Source: Micrococcaceae bacterium Sec5.1 (GTDB taxonomy: Bacteria > Actinomycetota > Actinomycetes > Actinomycetales > Micrococcaceae). From it: DNA of 64,000 nt. Shown here piece by piece: positions 1 to 7,944 of this stretch; position 1 is the stretch's first letter, and every line of letters starts with the position of its first letter. The DNA is taken from assembly GCA_039636795.1 (NCBI GenBank), contig CP143430.1:62001-126000 (forward strand), in the 5' to 3' direction. Both the position numbers and the translations under genes were made by a program. The notes below the pieces were generated by a model. It saw nothing but the letters and a program-made list of their open reading frames with translations. It made no database searches and was not told where the DNA came from.

Positions 1-1748
1 TTTTCCTGGAAGACGTCCGTCAGCTGCGTATAGCAGTAACCGAACATGTCCGGGTTATCCAGGAGCACGCCACATAGTGCGTCGAAGCGAGCATAGAACT
101 CCTCCTCGGTGCTGACGCGCTGCCCGTAACCCCACGACGTCGATACATCAGTTCCGAGGCCCGCTTCTGCTGACGCTTGGCGCGCCTCCGTTTCGTTCCA
201 CCAAATGCCGCCGAATTCGGACACGAAATACGGCTGGCCGGCGTAAGGAACGGAGTATTCCTCACCCTGCGGGTTCAGGTTTACAAAGGGCTTCCCGTCC
301 GAAAGGCCCTGCTGCTCGATCCGGAACTTCTCCGGATTCTGCTCGTAGGAATGGGAATCGTAAATGTCTGTTTCGCGGATGCGGTGGGAGTACCCCGATG
401 CATCGATGACAGGTCGGGTGGGGTCGGCCAGTTTGGTGGCAAGGAACATGGCCTGCGTGACGTCATCCAATACCGTCAGTCGATCGTGCAGGACCTGGTG
501 TGTTTCGTTCAGCGGGCACCATCCGATGATCGAGGGATGGTTGAAGTCGCGCTGCAACACCTCAAGCCATTGGGCTATGAAACTCGCTGTCGGCTTCTGG
601 TTGTGGCCAACGGTTCCTCCTCCGGACACGCCCCAGTCGCCGAACTCGCCCCAGACCAAGTAGCCGAGTCTGTCTGCGTGATAGAGAAAACGCTCTTCGA
701 AGACTTTTTGGTGGAGTCGTGCACCGTTGAATCCTGCCGCCATGGCCAGCTCGATGTCCTTGACCAACGCAGCGTCATCCGGCGAGGTCATCAGCGACTC
801 CGGCCAATAGCCCTGATCAAGAACGAGCCTCTGGAACACTGCTTTGCCATTGAGGCGGACCACCTTGCCGTCCAAGGCAACGGAGCGAACGGCTGCGTAG
901 CTGCTCACGTGGTCAACCACAGTCCCCGCAGCGTCCCGCAAGGTCAGCTCAAGGTCATAAAGGAAGGGATCCTCAATGCACCAAGGGCGCAGGGATTCAG
1001 CGGGAATGGTCAGCCGCAATGTTGGCGTGAGGTCCAAGTCGGCTTTGGCCGTGGCTTCCACCCTCACATCGCCCTTATCGCTGAGGACAGCGGTCACCGT
1101 GTGCCCCGTGCGGTTCTGGCTGATCGGAACTTCAATCGTGATGCTTGAGTCGGCCAGGTTGGGAGTCATTCGGAGGCGTTTGATGTGGACCTCGGGGACT
1201 GCCTCCATCCAAACCGTCTGCCAAATTCCAGTGGTGCGGGTGTACTGGCAATGAGTGTTGTTGTACCAGGTTGCCTGCTTGCCCCGGGCCTGCATTTCGT
1301 GCCGTGAATCGCGGGCCCGGACAACGATGACCGCTTCCGTGCCGGGCTCGGCCACTCCGCCAAGATCGGCGGTGAAGGGGGAGAAACCACCCCTGTGGCG
1401 GGCCACTTCAATGCCGTTGACCCAGACAGTCGCGTCGTGATCCACGGCGCCGAAGTGCAGGATGACGTTCTGGTCGGCCCACTCGTGGGGAATGGTCACC
1501 GTACGTCGGTACCAAACAGCTTCCATGAAATCCACGTGCTCAATTCCGGAAAGGGACGATTCCGGGGCGAACGGCACCAGAATCTCACCGGTGAGCTCGC
1601 GCTTGGCGAGTCCGCGCTCCAAACCTGAGTCGCCGGCGTCGATCTCAAAACCCCAGATTCCGTTGAGGTTCATCCAGTTGTCGCGGACAAGTTGTGGACG
1701 GGGATGCTCGGGCTTGGGAAGTGCCGGCATCATGTTGGGCTCTGTCAA
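1..1748 (-). CDS. Glycoside hydrolase family 2 (beta-galactosidase/beta-glucuronidase-like), 3' end outside window
   Basis: This retaining glycosidase should hydrolyse beta-linked sugars by a double-displacement mechanism. The visible 582 residues cover the N-terminal sugar-binding domain (NLNGIWGFEID near residue 26), an immunoglobulin-like domain and most of the TIM barrel. The predicted acid/base Glu lies in WCPLNE (about residue 415) and the nucleophile in VSEFGG (about residue 511). I chose the TTG at 1748 because GAAGGAG sits 5 bases upstream; ATG codons 5 and 6 codons downstream have no better site. There is no signal peptide, so a cytoplasmic enzyme is likely. Exact substrate cannot be read from the sequence. 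The gene continues beyond the left edge. A long open frame on the opposite strand is its shadow. Confidence 0.9.
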   Translation of the reverse strand, partial: MTEPNMMPALPKPEHPRPQLVRDNWMNLNGIWGFEIDAGDSGLERGLAKRELTGEILVPFAPESSLSGIEHVDFMEAVWYRRTVTIPHEWADQNVILHFGAVDHDATVWVNGIEVARHRGGFSPFTADLGGVAEPGTEAVIVVRARDSRHEMQARGKQATWYNNTHCQYTRTTGIWQTVWMEAVPEVHIKRLRMTPNLADSSITIEVPISQNRTGHTVTAVLSDKGDVRVEATAKADLDLTPTLRLTIPAESLRPWCIEDPFLYDLELTLRDAAGTVVDHVSSYAAVRSVALDGKVVRLNGKAVFQRLVLDQGYWPESLMTSPDDAALVKDIELAMAAGFNGARLHQKVFEERFLYHADRLGYLVWGEFGDWGVSGGGTVGHNQKPTASFIAQWLEVLQRDFNHPSIIGWCPLNETHQVLHDRLTVLDDVTQAMFLATKLADPTRPVIDASGYSHRIRETDIYDSHSYEQNPEKFRIEQQGLSDGKPFVNLNPQGEEYSVPYAGQPYFVSEFGGIWWNETEARQASAEAGLGTDVSTSWGYGQRVSTEEEFYARFDALCGVLLDNPDMFGYCYTQLTDVFQE

Positions 1749-1898
1749 AGCATCTCCTTCGGAAGGGGAAGGGTTCAATTTCCAGTCAAGCGCATCGCCG
1801 GAAAATGTGCATCTACCGGCCCGCCTGCTCGGCGCACGGCACTAAATTGTCTGTGTCCGCATTGTCTGTGGTCGCCGCATCGGAATCGTGACGTGAGA

Positions 1899-1914
1899 TG
1901 GTGTTTGTACACCA
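1899..1914. promoter_or_regulatory. Small palindrome upstream of the dehydrogenase gene
   Basis: TGGTGT and ACACCA arms are separated by 4 bases, 22 bases before the start of the dehydrogenase gene and inside the divergent region shared with the GH2 gene. The shape resembles a GntR-type operator, but no regulator gene is adjacent, so the role is a guess. Confidence 0.25.
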
Positions 1915-1936
1915 GCCGCTGCGCGAGGAGATTGAC

Positions 1937-2899
1937 GTGACGAGTTTCCGCTTGGCCATCATTGATGATTACCAGCAGGTCGCCAGCGACTACGCCCCTT
2001 GGGATTCACTGCTCGACGACGGCGTGAAGGTCAGCGTTTTCAGCGCACCCTTTGTTTCGGAAGAGCAAGCTGTGGCAGCCTTGGCGCCGTTCGACATCAT
2101 TGTGGCGATGCGCGAGCGGACGCGCTTCCCTCGTCGCATGCTTGAGTCATTGACCAACCTGAAACTGCTCGTGACCACGGGCATGGCCAATGCTGCGATT
2201 GACCTTGAGGCAGCGTCGGAGCGTGGCATCCTGGTGTGCGGAACGGGCGGTTCACCGGCAGCGGCACCGGAGATGACCTGGGCGTTGCTGCTCGCTTTTG
2301 CCCGCAACCTGGTTGTGGAGGAAAACTCGCTGCGGGCAGGCGACTGGCAGACCGCCGTCGGGTTTGAACTCGAAGGCAAGACGCTCGGAATCGTCGGCCT
2401 CGGCAAGATAGGGAAGCGGATCGCGGGCTACGCGAAAGCCTTCGGCATGGATGTGCTCGCTTGGAGCCAGAACCTTACGGCAGAGGCGGCCGAGGAGGCT
2501 GGTGCTCGAAAGGTCACCAAGGAGGAGCTGTTCCGGGAATCCGACGTGGTGACGTTGCACCTACGCCTGTCCGATCGGACCGAGGGCATAGTCGGTTCGG
2601 AAGAATTGAGGCTTCTGGGGCCCGAAGGCGTGCTCGTAAACACCGCACGGGGGCCACTGGTAGATGAGGCAGCGTTGATTCGTGCATTGCAAGAGGGCTG
2701 GATTCGTGGCGCTGCCATGGACGTCTTTGATGAGGAGCCCCTGCCGGCTGGGCATGCTTTGCTTCATTCATCGCGAACCGTGCTCTCCCCACATATCGGC
2801 TACGTGACACACGAAAGCTACCGCCAGTTCTATGGCGGTGCCTTCGAGGACGTTAAGGCCTGGCTTGAGGGCGCGCCCATTCGGGCGCTGAACGACTGA
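1937..2899 (+). CDS. D-2-hydroxyacid dehydrogenase (NAD-binding)
   Basis: A cytoplasmic NAD(P)-dependent oxidoreductase of the phosphoglycerate/glyoxylate reductase superfamily, interconverting 2-oxo acids and D-2-hydroxyacids. The Rossmann motif is GLGKIG. The catalytic Arg is in NTARGPLVDEAAL, the Glu in DVFDEEPLP and the His in LSPHIGY, so the full Arg-Glu-His set is present. The GTG at 1937 has GAGGAG 6 bases upstream and removes 13 weakly conserved residues from the longest reading. The product is 320 residues, normal for the family. A glycerate kinase follows 55 bases downstream, so hydroxypyruvate or glyoxylate is a plausible substrate, but this is inferred from context only. Confidence 0.88.
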   Translation: MTSFRLAIIDDYQQVASDYAPWDSLLDDGVKVSVFSAPFVSEEQAVAALAPFDIIVAMRERTRFPRRMLESLTNLKLLVTTGMANAAIDLEAASERGILVCGTGGSPAAAPEMTWALLLAFARNLVVEENSLRAGDWQTAVGFELEGKTLGIVGLGKIGKRIAGYAKAFGMDVLAWSQNLTAEAAEEAGARKVTKEELFRESDVVTLHLRLSDRTEGIVGSEELRLLGPEGVLVNTARGPLVDEAALIRALQEGWIRGAAMDVFDEEPLPAGHALLHSSRTVLSPHIGYVTHESYRQFYGGAFEDVKAWLEGAPIRALND

Positions 2900-2954
2900 C
2901 GCCATCTTCGTAATGGGCAACCGCTTTCCCGGCAAAAGCTGGCAAGATGGACCC

Positions 2955-4097
2955 ATGCGTATCCTCATCGCCCCGGACAAATTCAAGGGATCCCTGACCG
3001 CCGCGGAAGCCGCATCAGCCATGGCCGAGGGCGCCTTACGCGTCTATCCAGACGCCATAACTACCCAATTTCCGGTAGCTGACGGTGGCGAAGGCACACT
3101 CGACGCCGCCATCGCCGCTGGTTACGAAGAGCGGAACCACGCCGTTGTGGGTCCAATTCTCAAGCCGGTGGGAGCTTCCTGGGCCATCCGCAAAGATTCC
3201 TTCGGCGGTGCCACGGCCGTCATCGAAACCGCCCAGGCTTCCGGTTTGGCCTTCATGGAACCCACCCCCGAGAATTCGTTGCGCGCCCACAGCTACGGCT
3301 GCGGACAGCTCATAGCCGCTGCGCTTGACGCCGGCGCCACCGAGATTGTGTTGGGACTTGGCGGTTCCGCAATGTCCGACGCCGGTAGCGGCGCCTTGCG
3401 TGCGCTGGGGCTCAAGCCCGTGGACGCTGCCGGAAATGTGGTGCCGCTTGGCGGAGGTTTCCTTGCCGACGTCGTAGCCCTGGACATCTCCGAGTTGGAT
3501 CCGCGGCTTTCGCGCGCCAAGTTCCGGATCGCCGTCGACGTCCAAAACCCGCTGTTCGGCCCGGATGGCGCCGCGTATGTTTTCGGCCCCCAGAAGGGGG
3601 CAGACGAAGACGCTGTTGAAAAGCTCGACGCCGGCCTCCGTAACTGGGCCTCGCTCCTTCGGGAAGCCACGGGCCGGGACGTCAACGTTCCGGGAGCCGG
3701 AGCGGCAGGCGGGTTCCCGGCGTCGTTCCTTGCCTTTACCGACTCCGCGCTTGAAGGCGGCTTCGCGCTGGTCGCCGGGCTGACCGGCTTGGCTTCGCAC
3801 CTTAGCGAGGCGGACCTCGTGATTACGGGCGAGGGTTCCATGGATGAGCAGTCGCTCACCGGTAAAGCGCCCATCGCCTTGGCCGATGCCGCAAGTGTGC
3901 ACGGAATACCCGTGGTCGCTGTGGCAGGCCGAATTACGGTGACACCTGAGGATCTGGCCAAACACGGGATCGTAGCTGCGGCCCAGTTGTTGGACGTCGC
4001 CCAGCGAAAGGACGGTGTTCCCGACGTCGCCGACGCCGTTGCCAATGCAGCCAAGTACGTTGCGTGGGCTACAAGTCAGGTGCTGGAGGGGGCGTAG
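2955..4097 (+). CDS. glxK: Glycerate kinase (GlxK/GarK family)
   Basis: This enzyme phosphorylates D-glycerate with ATP, feeding glycerate into lower glycolysis. The N-terminal signature IAPDKFKGSLTAAEAA and the GLGGSAMSDAG and GEGSMDEQSLTGKAP blocks are typical of the two-domain family, and 380 residues is the normal length. The ATG at 2955 was preferred to one 14 codons upstream because the family starts at MRILIAPDKFKGS; the upstream Shine-Dalgarno (SD) match is weak. The preceding 2-hydroxyacid dehydrogenase could supply glycerate, so the two may be co-transcribed. The gene converges with the DUF2630 gene, 11 bases away. Confidence 0.92.
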   Translation: MRILIAPDKFKGSLTAAEAASAMAEGALRVYPDAITTQFPVADGGEGTLDAAIAAGYEERNHAVVGPILKPVGASWAIRKDSFGGATAVIETAQASGLAFMEPTPENSLRAHSYGCGQLIAAALDAGATEIVLGLGGSAMSDAGSGALRALGLKPVDAAGNVVPLGGGFLADVVALDISELDPRLSRAKFRIAVDVQNPLFGPDGAAYVFGPQKGADEDAVEKLDAGLRNWASLLREATGRDVNVPGAGAAGGFPASFLAFTDSALEGGFALVAGLTGLASHLSEADLVITGEGSMDEQSLTGKAPIALADAASVHGIPVVAVAGRITVTPEDLAKHGIVAAAQLLDVAQRKDGVPDVADAVANAAKYVAWATSQVLEGA

Positions 4098-4108
4098 CTT
4101 CTTCTGGG

Positions 4109-4366
4109 CTACTGCCTGTAGTCTTCGACCTCGCTGATGGGGCGCGGTTCGGCGTCGTCGGGATTTTCACCAGCGTGCTTCTTGGCCCGCCGCTGGCGGA
4201 GCAAGTCCCAGCACTGGTCGAGTTGAGCCTCAAGCTGGGCCAAGCGGGCGCGGCTGCCGTCGCCGTCGACGTCGTCCTCAATTCCGCCCCCGACCGCTGC
4301 ATCCCGCAAGCGGTGCTCCTCTTCCACGAGTGACTGAATCCGTTCCAGAAGATCCTGCTCGTCCAT
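4109..4366 (-). CDS. DUF2630 family small protein
   Basis: An 85-residue, highly charged cytoplasmic protein of unknown function. It begins MDEQDLLERIQSLVEEEHRLR, the hallmark start of the actinobacterial DUF2630 family, followed by a helical stretch likely to form a coiled coil (RLAQLEAQLDQCWDLLRQRR). The ATG at 4366 has AAGGAG 8 bases upstream. Longer in-frame readings extend into the upstream intergenic region and look non-coding. It diverges from the DUF1905 gene. Confidence 0.85.
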   Translation of the reverse strand: MDEQDLLERIQSLVEEEHRLRDAAVGGGIEDDVDGDGSRARLAQLEAQLDQCWDLLRQRRAKKHAGENPDDAEPRPISEVEDYRQ

Positions 4367-4460
4367 GGTTCGCTCTCCTTGGTTCACTGGATAGTTGCTT
4401 ATACGAACGTAGTCTGGCTGGCCGGATGCGTCTACGGGTGGCCGACGGCATACTGGGGAC

Positions 4461-4904
4461 ATGAAATTCACTACGACCATCGTCGGCGATGGCAACAAGG
4501 CTGGCATTGAGGTTCCCGAGGATATTGTTAGTGCGCTCGATGCCGGCAAGCGGCCCCCAGTAGTTGTAACCATCAACGGCCAGAGCTATCGCAGCAGCAT
4601 CGCGGTGATGGGTGGGAAGTACATGGTGGGTGTCAGCTCCGCGAACAGGGACCTGACTGGGGCGTCCGCAGGCGACACCGTGGACGTGAATCTGGAAGTG
4701 GACACCCAACCGCGTGTAATCGAGGTTCCGGACGACCTCGCTGCGGCCCTTGAGGCGGAGCCCGAGGCGAAAGCCTTCTACGGGACGTTGAATTACAGTG
4801 CCCAGCGCCGATACGCGGAACCGATTGGGGACGCCAAAACGGAAGAGACCCGGGCTCGGCGGATCGCGAAGGCTGTCGCTGATTTGAAGGCGGGGAAGAA
4901 GTAG
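4461..4904 (+). CDS. DUF1905 / YdeI-OmpD-associated family protein
   Basis: A 147-residue protein with an N-terminal DUF1905 beta-barrel (about residues 1-90, with VVVTINGQSYRSSIAVMGGK) and a C-terminal YdeI/OmpD-associated helical tail (AFYGTLNYSAQRRYAEPI, then a Lys/Arg-rich helix). Members are common in soil bacteria; some are annotated as bacteriocin-protection proteins, but the biochemical role is unclear. It is probably cytoplasmic and appears to be a single-gene unit. Confidence 0.85.
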   Translation: MKFTTTIVGDGNKAGIEVPEDIVSALDAGKRPPVVVTINGQSYRSSIAVMGGKYMVGVSSANRDLTGASAGDTVDVNLEVDTQPRVIEVPDDLAAALEAEPEAKAFYGTLNYSAQRRYAEPIGDAKTEETRARRIAKAVADLKAGKK

Positions 4905-4994
4905 GGATCTGGCTGCCGCTCCCGCGCGAGGTGCGTGCCGCCGTCGTGCGCCCGGCAGCTAGGCTGGACTTTTTGATCATTGGGGGACAACACC

Positions 4995-5438
4995 GTGGTT
5001 TATTACCGAGAGCGTGACCGGCGGGATGACGCCGTGTACGCCGAGCACAAGGATGCTGTTGCGCGAGGCGAGAAGCGGGTACTGCGCAGGACCAGTACTG
5101 GCGAGCTTCACAGCTACCCTTCGGACGAGATCGGCTTTACACCCGGGCGGGGTCAGACGCAGGTCAGCACCTGGTGGGGGATGGCGATTCTGGCCGCCTT
5201 TGGGTTCGCGGGATTTCTTGGTGCGTTCGCGATGTTCCTGGCACCCGTGTGGCATGGAGAAGGGCCTGGATGGGGTGCGCTATGGCTTATGGCCTTTGCG
5301 GCATTTATCGCTTGGTACGGCTTCAGCCTAAGCAGGGATGAGTACCGGGCAACCCGGCGCCGCAAGGAACGGGGCTCACCCAAGCCAGGTACAGGGAGCG
5401 TGGATGTGGATCTGTTGGAACTGGGTAGCCAAAAGTGA
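4995..5438 (+). CDS. Small membrane protein with two transmembrane segments
   Basis: The family was not recognised. The 147-residue product has a charged N-terminal domain of about 60 residues (many Arg, Asp and Glu), two hydrophobic segments (about residues 61-87 and 94-115) and a basic Arg/Lys-rich C-terminus, suggesting an inner-membrane protein with both tails in the cytoplasm. The GTG at 4995 was chosen because GGGGGA lies 7 bases upstream; an ATG five codons earlier has no ribosome-binding site. It converges with the dihydrofolate-reductase-like gene. Confidence 0.7.
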   Translation: MVYYRERDRRDDAVYAEHKDAVARGEKRVLRRTSTGELHSYPSDEIGFTPGRGQTQVSTWWGMAILAAFGFAGFLGAFAMFLAPVWHGEGPGWGALWLMAFAAFIAWYGFSLSRDEYRATRRRKERGSPKPGTGSVDVDLLELGSQK

Positions 5439-5472
5439 AAATCTTCCGAGTTCTGCCCTCGTCCCGGGCGCT

Positions 5473-6024
5473 TCAGTCCTGGCGTCGGCTGTAAGTGCTC
5501 ACCACGTTGCCTTTGCTCGTGGCGTACTGATCCTCCAGAACGAGGCGGCTCAATGGGTCGCCGTCCTCGAAGAGCCGCCGCCCGCTGCCGGCCACCACGG
5601 GGTGGGTCATGAGGGTCAGTTCATCGAGGACGCCCGCGAACAGCAGTTGGCGCACCACGGAGATGCTGCCGCAGACTGCGATCTCTCCACCGTCACGCCC
5701 TTTCAGGTCAGTGACGAACTGCTCCAGGGGCCTGTCGATGAGGTGCGAGTTTTCCCATTCGAGGGTCTCGGACAGGCTGCGGGATGCGACGAACTTCTCC
5801 ACGGGGTTGATGAACGCCGCAAAATCTTCGTCTTGCGAAGCATTCGGCCAATATCCGGCCCACTCCTGGTAGCTGACGCGGCCTAGAACTACCGTGTCCA
5901 CAGTGTTGATCATCTTGGTCAGTCCCTTGCCCAGCTCGTCGTCGAAGCTGTCGAACTGGAACTTGAACGGGTCCTGAACTACGCCATCCACGGAGTGGAA
6001 CAAGCCGGCGGTAACTTTGCGCAT
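5473..6024 (-). CDS. Dihydrofolate reductase family protein (RibD C-terminal-like)
   Basis: A 183-residue NADPH-dependent reductase-like protein. It starts RKVTAGLFHSVDGVVQDP and contains VVLGRVSYQEWAGYWP and GSISVVRQLLFAGVLDELTLMTHPVVAGSGRRLF, the pattern of the YyaP/YwjB group of RibD C-terminal proteins. These are not the essential folate enzyme, and the substrate is unknown. The ATG at 6024 has GGAGG 5 bases upstream; an in-frame ATG three codons earlier overlaps that site and is unlikely. Confidence 0.85.
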   Translation of the reverse strand: MRKVTAGLFHSVDGVVQDPFKFQFDSFDDELGKGLTKMINTVDTVVLGRVSYQEWAGYWPNASQDEDFAAFINPVEKFVASRSLSETLEWENSHLIDRPLEQFVTDLKGRDGGEIAVCGSISVVRQLLFAGVLDELTLMTHPVVAGSGRRLFEDGDPLSRLVLEDQYATSKGNVVSTYSRRQD

Positions 6025-6118
6025 ACGTGCCTCCATAGGGTTCTCAGGCATCACGCTATGTTGTGGTGGCGTGCTTGTGAAGCTTATTGGGCGGTGTGGC
6101 TCACTGCCAACAGCCCCA

Positions 6119-6138
6119 AACGCAAGTGCCGCCGTCGT
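6119..6138. repeat. 20-bp direct repeat, left copy flanking the Fic operon
   Basis: These 20 bases are identical to 7869-7888. In the right copy the sequence forms one arm of a 17-bp terminator stem; here the partner arm is missing. The two copies bracket the Fic/XRE operon, which may mark the boundaries of an inserted cassette. Confidence 0.6.
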
Positions 6139-6199
6139 GAGTATATAGACCCACGTCTGAAACCAAACGCGAACGCCACATGTCGGCTTTACTAAGACG

Positions 6200-7045
6200 T
6201 TAGTCCTCAGGTCGGCAATCGATGATGAACTCCATCAGCGGGGTCGCGTTGGCGTCCAGGAAGAGAGTGATCAGGTGCTGGTTAAACTCGAGCCGACGAC
6301 TGAAGGGAATCGAGATTGCGTCGTGGCCTGAACTCAACAAAATCCCATTCATCATGAGCCGGGACGTTCGTTTGTTCCCGTCGAAGTAAAACTGGTGGCG
6401 GGTGCCGAAGCAGAAGTACGCAACGGCTCGTTCAGCAGCGTCCTCGATGGTTTCAAGGTGAGCAAGGCCCAATTCGTACTCGACACGGAGCGCTTCCCCG
6501 CTGTCCTCACAGCCAGTCGACTTGAACGTGCCGTATTCGCCCAGGTTGACTGTGCCGCCACCGCGGACTGATCCTTCGCCTCGGAAATGCCCTGCCTCGA
6601 TGGCTTCGTGCGGAGCCACCAGACCGTGGATTCGGTCGGACACACTCTTGTGGGGCTTGAACGTTCCATCCTGCACCAGGTCATGGAGCATTCTGGTCGA
6701 ATCAGCCAGTGCGAGCACCTGCTTCTCGTCGTCCAATCTATGTCCGCCCACGGTGACCCCTTCGAGCAGCGTCTGAACTTCGGGAAGCGTATATGGATTT
6801 CCTTCTAAAGCCGCTGCGTCCCAGACATGTCCGGCCAGATGGTTCTGGAAACGCGCAAGGGCTCTCGACACTTCCATGGTGGGCATCGCTCGCCAAGGCA
6901 CCGCGCTGGAATCCCATGTGAATCCAAGGTCCGCGAGTCGGCCAGCGGATGTCGCATTCGGCGGGCTTGGGGGCGGCTCGGCAAGCCGCTGCGATGGGCG
7001 CTTCTTGTACCGGCTTGATCCGATTCCCCAACTGCCCTCAGTCAT
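6200..7045 (-). CDS. Fic family protein (putative toxin/AMP-transferase)
   Basis: Fic enzymes transfer AMP or other nucleotide moieties to target proteins. The core motif is HQFYFDGNKR (residues 217-226), retaining the catalytic His, the acidic anion-binding residue, Gly-Asn and Arg. Near the N-terminus, DAAALEGNPYTLPEV resembles the inhibitory helix; the inhibitory Glu is residue 81, but the usual Ser/Thr four residues before it is Ala. The 281-residue length suits a one-domain Fic protein with an N-terminal extension. The start codon overlaps the end of the upstream XRE gene by 8 bases, so translation is likely coupled, as in toxin-antitoxin pairs. The target is unknown. Confidence 0.85.
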   Translation of the reverse strand: MTEGSWGIGSSRYKKRPSQRLAEPPPSPPNATSAGRLADLGFTWDSSAVPWRAMPTMEVSRALARFQNHLAGHVWDAAALEGNPYTLPEVQTLLEGVTVGGHRLDDEKQVLALADSTRMLHDLVQDGTFKPHKSVSDRIHGLVAPHEAIEAGHFRGEGSVRGGGTVNLGEYGTFKSTGCEDSGEALRVEYELGLAHLETIEDAAERAVAYFCFGTRHQFYFDGNKRTSRLMMNGILLSSGHDAISIPFSRRLEFNQHLITLFLDANATPLMEFIIDCRPED

Positions 7046-7769
7046 TTGCTTCCTCCCAGTCCCGTGTCAGTTCCTCGGCCTGCTCCCGTGTCTCGGGCAT
7101 GCCGTAGCAGTCCAAAATGACTTGGATAGGGTCCACCCACACAATGCCTTCATCGTTCCAGGCGCCAGCTTGGCTGCTTTCATCCAAAGGTAAGAGAATC
7201 ACATCTTGTGCAGTAGCTCCGGGCTGACGGATGACGTTTCCGATCCGTCTGGGTTCCTCGACATAGAGAATGGTTGGCCCGTGCGTTTGGTGCGCTCCGA
7301 TACGGGCAGCTGCCGGCGCGCCGCTGACCGCCCAGCCTTTTCGGGTGGCGGCTGCCGCAGAGCAGATTCGCAGGAGGCCCCAGTCGGAACTTGCTGTCAC
7401 GGCTCCTGGCCGGCACCGTGGTGGTGCGGCGATGCCAGCCTCCCTCGCAAGCGACCGGGGCCGCGCTGATCCGTCCCGGCTCGCCCAGCGTTTCAGGGTG
7501 GAGCTTGTTTCAGCGTCGGCGGGAGGGGTAAATGCGTCGTCGAGAATTGCCCTGGCGGATTTCAGCGCGTGAGGCACGCAAAGTGGTTCCAGGCGGGGAA
7601 TGAACTGAAGGCCCACGGCTGCCAGTATCCTGGTCGCCATTCCGATGGTCGGATCGACGTCGCCCTTCTCGATCCGGGTGATGGTGGAGGGGGAAACTCC
7701 GGCTCTCCGGGCTAATTCGGTACGGGTCAGCGACGAATCGTGGATGGCTTCTCGGACAAGGTGTTGCAT
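7038..7769 (-). CDS. XRE-type HTH regulator with AbiEi-like C-terminal domain (putative antitoxin)
   Basis: Residues about 10-60 form an XRE helix-turn-helix (LTRTELARRAGVSPSTITRIEKG). The C-terminal 110 residues (KGWAVSGAPAAARIG, TILYVEEP, WVDPIQVILDCYGMP, REQAEEL) resemble the C-terminal fold of AbiEi-type antitoxins; this second assignment is from pattern only. The product is 243 residues from the ATG at 7769. I preferred this start to one 19 codons upstream because a good promoter ends exactly 7 bases before it, implying a leaderless message. It overlaps the Fic gene by 8 bases. Three palindromes around the start suggest autorepression. Confidence 0.75.
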   Translation of the reverse strand: MQHLVREAIHDSSLTRTELARRAGVSPSTITRIEKGDVDPTIGMATRILAAVGLQFIPRLEPLCVPHALKSARAILDDAFTPPADAETSSTLKRWASRDGSARPRSLAREAGIAAPPRCRPGAVTASSDWGLLRICSAAAATRKGWAVSGAPAAARIGAHQTHGPTILYVEEPRRIGNVIRQPGATAQDVILLPLDESSQAGAWNDEGIVWVDPIQVILDCYGMPETREQAEELTRDWEEAND

Positions 7770-7834
7770 ATATGGAATTATGACCTTCGTCTTGCATAAA
7801 TGCAATGGATTCTGCAGATCCTGCATATATGCAA
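7764..7834. promoter_or_regulatory. Three operator-like palindromes at the XRE/Fic promoter
   Basis: Copies lie at 7764-7777, 7792-7805 and 7821-7834, each a variant of TTGCATATATGCAA, with centres 28-29 bases apart (a whole number of helical turns is nearly kept). The first covers the start codon, the second contains the -35 element and the third lies upstream. This is a typical layout for autorepression by an XRE antitoxin. Confidence 0.65.
7777..7805 (-). promoter_or_regulatory. Predicted leaderless promoter of the XRE/Fic operon
   Basis: On the minus strand, TTGCAT (7805-7800) and CATAAT (7782-7777) are separated by 17 bases. The -10 box ends 7 bases before the ATG at 7769, so transcription should begin at or next to the start codon. 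No Shine-Dalgarno sequence is present, which fits a leaderless message. Confidence 0.5.
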
Positions 7835-7868
7835 GGTCGTGGAGGCCAGCGAACGATGGTTCCCGCCC

Positions 7869-7888
7869 AACGCAAGTGCCGCCGTCGT
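7869..7888. repeat. 20-bp direct repeat, right copy flanking the Fic operon
   Basis: Identical to 6119-6138. This copy is embedded in the left arm of the terminator stem at 7876-7914. Confidence 0.6.
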
Positions 7889-7914
7889 ACTTTTGTGAAG
7901 TACGACGGCGGCAC
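7876..7914 (-). terminator. Hairpin terminator after the PfpI-family gene
   Basis: A perfect 17-bp stem (7876-7892 with 7898-7914) and a 5-base loop lie 31 bases beyond the stop of the gene ending at 7945. The stem contains the word CCGCCGTCGT that recurs in other terminators of this window. The T-tract is poor. Confidence 0.7.
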
Positions 7915-7944
7915 CCGCCTTTTGTCCGTCTGTCCGCCGACCCG

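Noticed and set aside
177..1148. Long plus-strand open frame opposite the GH2 gene
   Set aside because: It is antisense to a well-supported glycoside hydrolase with both catalytic Glu residues; its translation has no recognisable family.
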